Assembly (NCBI RefSeq): GCF_010993775.1
Contig: NZ_WOTO01000001.1
Coordinates: 1-64,000 of the forward strand
Source: Fodinicola feengrottensis
Lineage (GTDB): Bacteria > Actinomycetota > Actinomycetes > Mycobacteriales > HKI-0501
Length of the DNA: 64,000 nucleotides
Direction: 5' to 3'
The position numbers were made by a program, and so were the translations under genes. Positions 1-8,147 of the stretch are shown one piece after another. Numbering within the stretch: the first letter of the stretch is position 1; each line of letters opens with the position of its first letter. A model generated the notes under the pieces. That model was not told the origin of the DNA. It saw only the letters and a program-made list of their open reading frames with translations, and made no database searches.

Positions 1-160
1 GAATGCCGATGCCGAGATAGTCCGACTACGACGCGCGGCACAGTCCTCAGGAAACCAGTGTGGCACTGATGAGTGCGGTACCTCGATGGGACGACGCCGG
101 CTGTGGAGGTCGTGGGCTGTGGAGCGGACGGCTGCGGGTACGAGCCGTCCCCAGCCCTAG

Positions 161-798
161 CAACAGCATCGGGTCGCACCGGCCACGCTCGTTCACGCAA
201 GCCCCGGTGTTGACCTGCGAGTCGTGGTCGGGGCCGGCACACTGCTCGGACTGGACGACAAACCAGCCTTCCTCGCCGGGTGCGGCGCGATCCCGGCCAG
301 CATGGCCCGCCGCCTGGCCAAAGACTCCACCTGGCGGCGGCTGCTCACCGACCCGAGCTCCACCAAGCTCATGGAAGCCGGTCGGGCACGTTATCGACCG
401 TCGATGGCATTGCAGGAATTCATCGAAGCCCGAGACGTGACGTGTCGTTGGCCTGGGTGTCGCTGTGCTGCCCAGCGTTGCGACAAGGACCACTCCATCC
501 CGTTTCCGGACGGGTGCACCTGCAAGGAAAATCTCCTCTGCCTCTGCCGTTTTCACCACCGGTTGAAAACGCATTCGGATTGGAAAGCCAGACTCGACCC
601 CGACGGCACCTACACCGTCCTGAGCCCCACCGGACGCGTCTACGTCACCGAGCCACCACCGCCCGGAGAAGACGTCGCGCCACCGACCAGAAACGGACGC
701 CGCGGGTCGATTTACCTGAACGACAAGGACGAACCACACGTCCAACCGCCACCACCCGAAAAAAACCCACCACCTGGCCAACCGAACCACCGTTCTAA
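161..798 (+). pseudogene. DUF222/HNH endonuclease (13E12-type) C-terminal fragment
   Basis: This is the C-terminal part of an actinobacterial DUF222-HNH repeat protein. The readable frame opens after a TAG at 158-160, and GTG at 224 is only the first start-like codon, so the N-terminal DUF222 region is missing. Visible family features are the segment GAGTLLGLDDKP, then the HNH core: RDVTCRWPGC, the DKDH metal site, two further cysteines, and CRFHHRLKTH. The literal frame runs on to 1174 across the next gene, but the Pro-rich tail changes frame at the A-run near 760 and then ends in a typical PF stop at 798. Family members are usually 400 aa or more, so this is a decayed copy. Confidence 0.7.
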
Positions 799-805
799 AG
801 AGCGG

Positions 806-1183
806 TCAGCTGGCCACCCAGAGGCAGAAGGGGTGGCCAGCTGGGTCGAGGTGTACGCGTACGTCGTCCTGCGGTTGGAAGTCGGCCAGCGTCGACCCGC
901 AGGCGAGGGCGTGGGCGCTGGCGGCCTGGAGGTCGTCGACGCGGATCTCCAGGTGCATCATCATTTGCTGTTTGGATGGCTCGGTGGGCCAGCTCGGTCG
1001 CTCGTACGGGCTCTCGGTTTGGAAGGACAGCCGCACGCCACCGTCCGGCGCGTCGAGCATGACCCAGTCCTGCTCGTCGACCAGGACATTCCGGTTGAGC
1101 AGTCTCGCGTAGAACTGGGCGAGCTCGCGCGCATCGGGTGCGCTGATATTGACCGTCGTCAGCGTCAAATGTGAATGTCCCAT
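806..1183 (-). CDS. VOC family (glyoxalase/bleomycin-resistance-like) protein
   Basis: A 125-aa single-domain vicinal-oxygen-chelate protein. I chose the start MGHSHLTLTTVNI because the upstream in-frame sequence lies in an unrelated TetR remnant. Visible family features are the N-terminal beta strand, ISAPDARELAQFYARLL, a middle stretch with MMMHLEIRVDDL, and the C-terminal DPAGHPFCLW that carries a metal or substrate ligand. Such proteins are often enzymes or antibiotic-sequestering proteins acting as dimers in the cytoplasm. The substrate cannot be told from sequence. It is convergent with the HNH fragment and has no functional partner nearby. Confidence 0.8.
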   Translation of the reverse strand: MGHSHLTLTTVNISAPDARELAQFYARLLNRNVLVDEQDWVMLDAPDGGVRLSFQTESPYERPSWPTEPSKQQMMMHLEIRVDDLQAASAHALACGSTLADFQPQDDVRVHLDPAGHPFCLWVAS

Positions 1184-1206
1184 TCTCGCCAGGCTAGCCG
1201 GCGGGA

Positions 1207-1380
1207 GGAACCTGCGGGTGATGGGCGAGCAGGGTGTGGCTGGCCTGACCAACCGTCGAATCGCCGCCGCGGCCGGCGTGTCGCTGGGCTCCCTCACGTA
1301 CCACTTTCCCAACCGGTGCCACCGGCACCACCCAGGTCTCGGCCGCCCTCACCATGCTGGTGATCGGCGCCAGCAGCTAG
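1207..1380 (+). pseudogene. TetR-family regulator remnant (DNA-binding part only)
   Basis: Residues LRVMGEQGVAGLTNRRIAA and the following GVSLGSLTYHFPN are the helix-turn-helix of a TetR repressor, from about 1210 to 1313. The sequence then departs from the family at once. No ligand-binding domain follows, and the first helix upstream is also missing. In another frame, 1314-1380 encodes a short hydrophobic tail ending in LVIGASS and a stop, which could be the end of a different gene. It looks like deletion debris between the VOC and ribbon-helix-helix genes. Confidence 0.55.
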
Positions 1381-1572
1381 TCCTTGGGGGGACGGCCTCG
1401 GCGGGGGATTTCGGGGGTGGCGCGGGGCATTCGGTTGGCGTCGGTCAGGGCCCGCCGGAGCAGGAACTCGATTTTGCGCGTTGGTGCTGCGGAGCTCGGC
1501 GGCGGCCCATTTCGCGAGGGCGTCGTGGACCGCCGGGTCGAGTCGTAGCAGGATGTTTTTTCGTTCCGCCAC
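1377..1572 (-). CDS. Ribbon-helix-helix (Arc-like) protein, frameshifted
   Basis: The short protein begins MAERKNILLRLDPAVHDAL, a basic beta strand followed by a helix as in Arc/MetJ-type DNA-binding proteins. The literal frame breaks in the T-run 1472-1475. Removing one base gives AQIEFLLRRALTDANRMPR and a basic end GRPPKD with a stop at 1377-1379, total about 64 aa. It lies 9 bp downstream of the SPFH gene on the same strand, so the two are probably cotranscribed. I infer a DNA-binding or protein-binding role from fold only. Confidence 0.65.
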
Positions 1573-1581
1573 GGGAAAACC

Positions 1582-2544
1582 TCACTGGTAGAGCGAGCCG
1601 GCGTTGACCACGGGTTGGGTGTCGCGGTCGCCGCAGAGTACGACGAGCAGGTTGGACACCATGGTGGCCTTGCGCTCCTCGTCCAGTTGTACGACGTTGT
1701 TCTCGGCCAGCTTGTCCAGGGCCAGTTTCACCATGCCCACCGCGCCTTCCACGATTTGCTGCCGGGCCGCCACCACCGCGCCGGCCTGTTGGCGACGAAG
1801 CATCGCCTGGGCGATTTCCGGGGAATACGCCAAATGAGTGATGCGGGATTCGACGATCCGTACGCCGGCGGCCACCACTCTGGCCGCCACCTCGGAGGAG
1901 AGTTTCGCGGTGATCTCGTCCGCGTTGTCACGCAACGACATCTGGTTCGGGTTGTGCGCGTCGTACGGGTAGCTGTTGGCGATGTGCCGGACCGCGGTTT
2001 CGGTCTGGATGCCGACGAAAGCGCTGAAGTCATCGACCTCGAAAATCGCTCGCGCGGTGTCGGCGACCTGCCACACGACGACCGCGGCGATTTCGATCGG
2101 GTTGCCGTCGGCGTCGTTGACTTTCAGTGCGGTGGTCTCATGGTTGCGGATCCGGGTGGAGATCTTGCGCAGCTGGAAGAACGGGTTCACCCAGCGCAGA
2201 CCGTCCTGCCGCAGGGTGCCGGAATAACGGCCGAAAAGCTGCAGGACCCGCGCCTCGCCGGGAGCCACCGACGTGAGTCCCTTGAGTGTCAGCCAGCCCA
2301 GGACGAACGCGAGCACGCCAACGACGACGGTCAGCAGGTTCGAGCCCGAAGAGGTGAGGCCGAACGAGGCCAGGATCGCCGAGTCCACCACGCCGAGCCC
2401 GAGCACGAACAGGCCCAGGCCGCCCAGCAGCAGAATCAGGCCGACGAAGAACATCACCAGGCCCGGCGCTCCGGGCTTCAGCTTCTCCCGCACCTGAGGG
2501 GCCGGCAGGTGCAGTCCCAGTTGTTCTGGGTTCGGAGTGTTCAT
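1582..2544 (-). CDS. SPFH/band 7 domain membrane protein
   Basis: A 320-aa intact protein. Residues about 28-55 and 70-90 are two hydrophobic helices, followed by an SPFH/prohibitin-like domain: [23 protein letters not shown], then [14 protein letters not shown] and the [16 protein letters not shown] stretch typical of flotillin/stomatin relatives. The C-terminal half is a long Ala/Glu-rich helix likely to form coiled-coil oligomers. Members organise membrane microdomains or chaperone membrane proteases. It is divergent from the PadR gene, with 126 bp between them, and is followed by the ribbon-helix-helix gene. Confidence 0.85.
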   Translation of the reverse strand: MNTPNPEQLGLHLPAPQVREKLKPGAPGLVMFFVGLILLLGGLGLFVLGLGVVDSAILASFGLTSSGSNLLTVVVGVLAFVLGWLTLKGLTSVAPGEARVLQLFGRYSGTLRQDGLRWVNPFFQLRKISTRIRNHETTALKVNDADGNPIEIAAVVVWQVADTARAIFEVDDFSAFVGIQTETAVRHIANSYPYDAHNPNQMSLRDNADEITAKLSSEVAARVVAAGVRIVESRITHLAYSPEIAQAMLRRQQAGAVVAARQQIVEGAVGMVKLALDKLAENNVVQLDEERKATMVSNLLVVLCGDRDTQPVVNAGSLYQ

Positions 2545-2670
2545 CGCGCGCTCCTTGGCGTACGTGGATCAGATAGCCGGAGCATAGCATTGTGATATCA
2601 CTTTTTCCATCGAGTGCGACGTGTCGAGATTGTCATGTTAGTTTTGACGTAACGGTTCCGGGAGGTGCGA

Positions 2671-3187
2671 ATGTCGCTGCGGCACGCGTTGCTCGGCCTG
2701 TTGCACGACGGGCCGGCAAGCGGGTATGACCTGACCAAGATGTTCGAGAGCAGGCTGGAGCGGTTCGCCTGGCATGCCCGGCACAGCCAGATCTATCCGG
2801 AGCTCAACAAAATGGCGGTCGACGGGCTCGTCGAGGTGATCGAGGAGGGGGCCGCGCGGTCGCCGAACGTACGCGATCACCGAGGTCGGCCGGACCGACC
2901 TGCATGACTGGATGATGAACCCGCCGGCCGACCCGCAGGTGCGCAGCGAGCCACTGTTGCGGATGTTCCTGCTGTCCACATTGGACGCCGAGGACGCGCG
3001 CCCGCTGTTGCGAGCGCACGCCGACTCGGCGGCGGCCACGATCGACTGGCTCCGCCGGGAAACGGCCGAGATTCCCGCCGACCCCGACGAAACCCAGCTG
3101 GCACAGCGAATCCTCAACGAGATCGGGCTGCGCCAGAACCAGGCCGAATATGACTGGGCGATGTGGGCGATTGCCCAGCTGAACTAG
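2671..3187 (+). CDS. PadR-family transcriptional regulator (frameshifted)
   Basis: The N-terminal winged helix reads MSLRHALLGLLHDGPASGYD followed by FAWHARHSQIYPELNKM, the PadR signature. The literal frame ends at 2907. Removing one G from the G5 run at 2847-2851 restores EGPRGRRTYAITEVGR, the PadR wing, and joins the C-terminal effector helices that run to the stop at 3185-3187. The restored protein is about 171 aa, normal for the VirC/AphA-like subgroup. ATG 2671 is preferred over GTG 2665. Its stop codon overlaps the stop of the convergent GH25 gene in a CTAG. Confidence 0.8.
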
Positions 3188-3998
3188 CCGGTGGCCAGTT
3201 TCTGGAGTTGGGTGTAGGGACCGTTGAACCAGTCCTGGTCGCCGGGGAAGGTCCCGTGGTCCGCGCTTTGCCAGATCGTCTGGAATCCCCAGTTGAAGGG
3301 CATCGGGCCGGGCGAGCCGTTGTAGTTGGCCAGCGCCAGCGGGTTGGTCGACGAGAAGTCACCGGTGTTCCCGGTGCATTCACTCCACCACGAGGTCGCC
3401 GTGTAAATCATCGGCCACCGGGTTGTACGGGCATGGTATTCGTCGCTGAAAGCCTTGATCCAGGCCACCATCGAGCCGTAGCTCTGGCCGTAGCAGTCGG
3501 CGCCGTACGGGTTCCACTCGATGTCCAGCATTCCGGGCAGGGTTTTGCCGTCGCCGGACCAGCCGCCGCCATGGGAGACGAAATAGTCCGCCTGGGCCGC
3601 GCCGCCGGAGACATCCGGCCGCGCGAAATGGTACGAGGCGCGGATCATTCCCACGTTGTAGGAGCCGTTGTACTGCTGGGCGAAGTTCGGGCTGACATAG
3701 CCGGTGCCCTCGGTGGCCTTGACGTAGGCGAACTTGGCTCCGTTGTTCCAGGCGGTCTGCCAATCGACGTTTCCCTGCCAGGCGCTGACATCCATGCCCG
3801 GAACCTGGGTCGCGGGGGATTGGGCGATGTACGGCGCGGCGGACACGCCGTGGCTCGTACGGGACAGGCCCGAGCCGGCGTGATCGGCGTCGGGCGTCGG
3901 GGGGTGGGTGGCGCGGCGGCCGCCGATGAGGCACCGGCGGCCAACCACACGGCCGCCGCGAGGGCGGCCGCGAGCCACACCCTTCTTTGGGTGAACAT
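3184..3998 (-). CDS. Secreted GH25 lysozyme (frameshifted at a G-run)
   Basis: A cell-wall muramidase of glycoside hydrolase family 25. The catalytic domain shows GMDVSAWQGNVDW, FAYVKATEGTGYV, ASYHFARP, the DxE pair in GMLDIEWNPYG, and WPMIYTATSWW. The signal peptide (MFTQRRVWLAAALAAAVWLA, ending in ASSAAAA) is in another frame; one missing C in the complementary run at 3899-3904 joins the two parts. ATG at 3998 fits best; an upstream ATG at 4025 is possible. Restored length is about 270 aa. It is secreted and expected to cut beta-1,4 bonds in peptidoglycan. Confidence 0.85.
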
Positions 3999-4189
3999 GT
4001 TTTTAGCGCACATTGAACTGAACATTTCGGGGTTCTCCCTCGTTGCCCGAAGAGGTGTTCTTGCCAGCGCGATCGCGGTGGTAATACTTTGCGCTCTCGG
4101 GAGCGAAAGCGGAAGACTTCTCCGTCATGTGAATATTCGGGCAATACTGTGAGGATAATTAGCTTCAAACCGGATGGGAGGTCGAAAAG

Positions 4190-5946
4190 CTAACGAATGG
4201 GAAATCCATTTCTGGTGGGTTGGTCGAGAGTGTCCGACGAGCTCGCAGGCGCGGGTTCGCTTCCGCGCCAAGGGGTTGTCGCTGATTCGGGCGGCGCGTG
4301 CTTGGCCACGTAAGCGGCATAGATGGCGAACCATTGCTGAGTGGTGTAGGGCGACCAGCCGTGCGGTTTTGCTCGGCCGTAAACGAAAGTGGCGTCCGCC
4401 GGCGGTGACGTTTCGGCGTCGAGTTGCTGCTGGAGCAACTGGACGGCGTCATTGAGGTAGTACGTGTCGGTGTCGCCGACGTAAAGATAGATTTTCCCGC
4501 GTACCAGCGCCCCCGACCGTCGACCAGTGCGAAGCCAGGTACGCCCGGATGTCCTTGGCTTGCCAGCTGGCCGCGACGGTGTGGTTGATCTGCCCGGTTT
4601 TCTTGTCCCACACCAGCGCGGGATATCCGTCTGCCCCCGCGCGGTCCGTACACCGCCTCCCAGACCGCCCAGGCACCTTCGGACCGGTCGTGGTCGCCGC
4701 GGGCCAGTTCGTAGTGGTTTTCCTGCAGGTTGGTGTACTGGATTTCGCCGTCCACGGTCCGCGAGTCCGGCCGTTCCACCCGGTCCCATTCGTTCTGGAC
4801 GAAATAGCCGTTCGCGTCGGAGTAGATGTTCACGATCTGGTAGCGGTGGAAGTCGACCGGGTCCGGATAGCCGGAGAAGGCGCCGCCGTAAACATCCGGA
4901 TAGAAGACCTCGCTGGCCAGCGATTCCCAGCCGCCGGTGGAACCGCCGGACGTGACCCGGGCCCAAGGCTGGGCGATCGTCCGGAAATGCCCGTCCAGGT
5001 AGGCACCAACTCATGGTTGGTGGCTGTGCCGTACGGCCCGACGTTGGGGGGGGGAGTCGACGACGTAAGAGGAGTCGTAGAACGGGTTTTCCTCACGGAA
5101 CACAATGGAAATGAACCGTGGTGCCGAGGCTGACAGCCACCAGGACGAGAAGCTGTTCGCGCCGTTCTCCTGGAATCCGTGCGGAGCGCCGGTGCTGAAG
5201 TGGCCGAAAGCGTATTCGACCGGGTAGTGGACACCGGCGTTCGCCGGGTCATCGTATCCGGCCGGCAACAGGACATTAGCCCCGATGTAGATCGGCCGTC
5301 CCCAGAATGTGGTCAGCGCGGGGCTGAGGATCTTGACATATTTCACGTGTGCGGTGTCGCTCGGATTGCCTTGCTGGCAGGTGCCGCCAGCGGGGACGGG
5401 CTGCGCCGGCGTGATCACGTGGTCCAGCGTCAGCGCGATCGCGCCGGAGTGATGTGGATCGAGGTGCAACAGTTTCGGGGTGCCGTAAAGGTTGCCGGGA
5501 GAGGAGAACATGTCCTGGCCGTCCCCGCACGGCATGTGCAGCCGTACGGTCGAGCCGTCGCCCCGGTGAAAGGTGTCGTACGTGTTGAGGAATGCCTGCA
5601 CGTAATAGTCGCCGGCCGGCAGGCGGTCCAATGAAGACAGCGGATAGCCGTACACGTCTGGTTGGTCGCCGATCGACACCGGCCGGCCGGGCCGCAGGTC
5701 GGTCACGTTCCGGCCCCAGAACGGGACGCCGCCCACGATGTCGGTCTGGGTGATCGGCGCGGTGGCGCCATTGCGGGAGATCACCACGAGCACCCGACCG
5801 TCGACCGCGGTGTCGCGCACCTGCGGCGAGAACGACACCGTGAACTGCAGAGGTCGAGGCGCCGCCGGCGCCGCCGACGCGCTCAGTCCGCCGGCGGCCA
5901 CCACGGCCGCCACCGCCGCGACAATCAGCCTTTTCCGCACGTTCAT
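4190..5946 (-). CDS. Secreted alpha/beta-hydrolase (esterase-like), multiple frameshifts
   Basis: The intact N-terminal 300 residues start MNVRKRLIVAAVAAVVAAGG, a Sec signal peptide, then a beta-rich domain (FTVSFSPQVRD, PAGDYYVQAFLNTYDTF). The later part holds an esterase-like hydrolase core: IYIGANVLLPAGYDDP, a nucleophile elbow SGGSTGGWES near 4930-4960, and a late histidine in RAKPHGWSPYTTQQW. At least three indels are needed, near the G-run at 5045-5053 and near 5000, 4640 and 4510. Restored length is about 585 aa. Substrate unknown. It resembles the large secreted putative-esterase family of actinomycetes. Transcribed away from the methyltransferase gene. Confidence 0.65.
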
Positions 5947-5980
5947 TCCCGACTCTCCTCACTCGTTCGGCTACGCTGCG

Positions 5981-6802
5981 ATGGTGGATCGCGAGAAGAT
6001 CAACCCTGACCGGTGCCCAGGAAACCATGCTCGCCACGCTTTACGGCCGTGCCCTGGACAGCCGGCTGCCCGCCTCCATCCTGCACGACGACGAGGCCGC
6101 GCGGGCCGTCAAACGGATTGACTACGACTTCCGGAAAACCGGCATCAAGCGCACGAGCGCGGTGGGGGTGGCCGTACGAGCGAAAACCCTCGACGACTGG
6201 GCCGCGGCCTTTCTGGCCAGGAACCAGGAGGCGACCGTGCTGCATCTCGCGTGCGGGCTGGACACTCGGGCGCAGCGGCTGAGTCCGCCGGCCTCGGTCG
6301 CGGGGGTGGACGTCGATTTTCCCGAGGTGATCGAGCTCCGTGAGCGGCTACTTCCCAGCCCAGCAGGCGATTACCGGATGGTCCGGTCGTCGGTGACCAG
6401 CGACGAATGGCTCCAGGAAATCCCGGCGGATCGTCCCACGGTGGCTGTTTTCGAAGGCCTGTCGATGTATTTGACAAAGGACGACGGGAAACGGCTGATC
6501 CAGCGGATCACACCGAGCGCTTTCGCGGTGGCGAACTGCTCTTCGACTGCTACGGGACTTTGGGCGTACGACTGCAGAAATGGGTGCCGGCAGTCCGGCG
6601 GACCGGCGCGTCACTGCATTGGGGAATCGACGACCCGACCGAGTTGGAAGCTTGGCATGACGGGCTTAAATGCCGAGAATCCCGGAACAGCATGGAACTG
6701 GGGCTGGACCAGATGTCCGCACTCGGCCGGCTGAACATGAAGATGCTCGCCGGCATTCCGGGTTTCCGGACCATTGGCCAGATCCTGCGCTACGAGTTCT
6801 AG
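5981..6802 (+). CDS. SAM-dependent methyltransferase, LCM/PPM1 family (frameshifted)
   Basis: The family N-terminus is readable as NLTGAQETMLATLYGRALD if one C is removed from CCC at 6004-6006, which puts the start at ATG 5981; ATG 6027 is only an internal Met. The SAM-binding motif is VLHLACGLDTRAQRL, with the acidic residue GVDVDFPEVIELR following it, and VAVFEGLSMYL is the third family motif. A second indel near 6510 joins ERFRGGELLFDCYG to the end. It belongs to the bacterial leucine-carboxyl-methyltransferase-like family, often O-methyltransferases of polyketide pathways. Its TAG stop is the left CTAG of the hairpin element at 6799. Confidence 0.75.
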
Positions 6803-6965
6803 TGTCCTGCGCCCGAAGTTCGCTACTTTCTCCGGCGCCCAGACGGCGACTGAGAGCACCGGAGAATCGCCCACATACCACCAGTATGAGGACGATCCTC
6901 CGGCGCACTCAGATCACCGTCTGGATCACCGAATAAAGCAACGAACTTCAGACGCAGGACACTAG
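6799..6965. repeat. Hairpin element A: 167-bp imperfect palindrome bounded by CTAG
   Basis: The whole interval folds on itself. The left arm from 6799 (CTAGTGTCCTGCG...) is the reverse complement of the right arm ending at 6965, with about 80 bp per arm. The apex is CATAC (6874-6878), 5 bp, GTATG (6884-6888). It sits exactly between two convergent genes. The left CTAG contains the TAG of the methyltransferase, and the right CTAG supplies a TAG in one frame of the opposing exonuclease gene. A sister element lies at 11887-12055. It could be a 4-bp-duplicating MITE, a bidirectional terminator, or a structured RNA. Confidence 0.85.
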
Positions 6966-7830
6966 CGGGCCTGGGGGAGCCGGACCGAGCCGGGTCGGGG
7001 TGGCGACGCGCGACGGACGAGGGCGGCACCGTTGGGCCGGCGTCCCCGTCCGGCGCCTCGTCCAGGTCGACGATGACCGGCGCGTGGTCGCTCGGCGCGG
7101 TGCCTTTTCGTGCCAGCCGGTCGATCCACGCGGCCCGTACGCGATCGGCCACCGGCCCGGTGGCCAGCGCCAGGTCGATTCGCATGCCGAGGTTCTTCTG
7201 GAAGAAGCCGCCGCGGTAGTCCCAATACGTGAAGATGCGCTCGTGCGGCCAGCGGTCCCTTACGACGTCATGTAGACCGAGCGCCTGCAACTCGGCCAGC
7301 GCGGCCCGCTCGGGCGCCGTCACGTGCGTCTCGTCGGCGTACGCCAGTGGGTCGAAAACATCGGCGTCGGTCGGCGCGATGTTCATGTCACCGCACACGA
7401 TCGCGTCCCGAGGCCCGGTGCCGACCATGTCCCGCAGCGCCGCCAACCAAGCCAGTTTGTACTGGTAGTGGTCCGAGTCCGGCACCCGGCCGTTGGGCAC
7501 GTACAACGAGTGCACCCGGATCCCGGCGCAGGTCGCGGCCACCGCGCGGGCCTCCGGGTCGGGAAAACCGGGCGCGCCGGGGATGCCGACGACGACATCG
7601 TTCAGGCCGACACGGGACAGGATCGCCACCCCGTTCCACTGCACCTCGCCGTTGAGCGCGACCTCGTACCCGCGGTCACTGAGCTCGTCGCCCAGCAGTT
7701 TGGTGAACGCGTTGTTGGCGAGTTTGGTCTCCTGCAGGCAAACCACGTCCGGTTGCCGCTGGTCCAGCCACGGCAGCAGCCGTGGCACCCGGCGCTTCAC
7801 CGAGTTGACATTCCATGTCGCCACTCGCAC
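6823..7830 (-). CDS. xthA: Exodeoxyribonuclease III (AP endonuclease family)
   Basis: The start MRVATWNVNSVKRR is the ExoIII beginning. Catalytic and metal residues are all visible: Asn in NVNS, Glu in CLQETKL, Tyr in HSLYVPNG, Asp/Asn in CGDMNIAPT, and the Asp-His pair in APSDHAPVIVDL. It removes nucleotides 3' to 5' and cleaves at abasic sites in base-excision repair. The core should end soon after residue 260. The literal frame instead runs on through a Pro/Arg-rich stretch and into the hairpin element, stopping at 6823. A different frame ends at TAG 6962-6964 (SVRLPQAR), so one indel near 7000-7080 may hide the real end. Confidence 0.9.
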   Translation of the reverse strand: MRVATWNVNSVKRRVPRLLPWLDQRQPDVVCLQETKLANNAFTKLLGDELSDRGYEVALNGEVQWNGVAILSRVGLNDVVVGIPGAPGFPDPEARAVAATCAGIRVHSLYVPNGRVPDSDHYQYKLAWLAALRDMVGTGPRDAIVCGDMNIAPTDADVFDPLAYADETHVTAPERAALAELQALGLHDVVRDRWPHERIFTYWDYRGGFFQKNLGMRIDLALATGPVADRVRAAWIDRLARKGTAPSDHAPVIVDLDEAPDGDAGPTVPPSSVARRHPDPARSGSPRPASVLRLKFVALFGDPDGDLSAPEDRPHTGGMWAILRCSQSPSGRRRK

Positions 7831-7859
7831 CCGGTCAACCGTAGCGAATAATCACGTCA

Positions 7860-8045
7860 ATGACGCCCGAACCGGCCCGCAACCGCCTGTTGCTGAACGC
7901 GATCCTCTTCAGCGCGCTGGCGATCGTGTGGGTGCTGCTGTCGCTCACGCTCGCCAGCACGACCCTGTCGATGATCCTGACCTGGGCCGGCGCGGTCCTC
8001 TGCGCGATCGCGGCCGCCGTCTTCTGGCTTCGCTACCTGCGCTGA
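7860..8045 (+). CDS. Small membrane protein, 61 aa
   Basis: An intact short ORF starting ATG directly after the divergent xthA. After a polar head (MTPEPARNR) there are two hydrophobic segments, about residues 10-30 and 36-55, separated by a short STTLS turn. It ends with a charged FWLRYLR tail. This is a two-helix integral membrane protein with a positive C-terminus. I do not recognise a family or function, and its neighbours give no clue. Confidence 0.6.
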   Translation: MTPEPARNRLLLNAILFSALAIVWVLLSLTLASTTLSMILTWAGAVLCAIAAAVFWLRYLR

Positions 8046-8147
8046 TCAGACCAGCGTTAAGACCACTGGTCTACACCTCTTGCTTCTGCCCAGGCGGACA
8101 GCTCGTCAAGATGGACCCGACGGCGGCTCGGTGGCGGTGGAGGTGCG

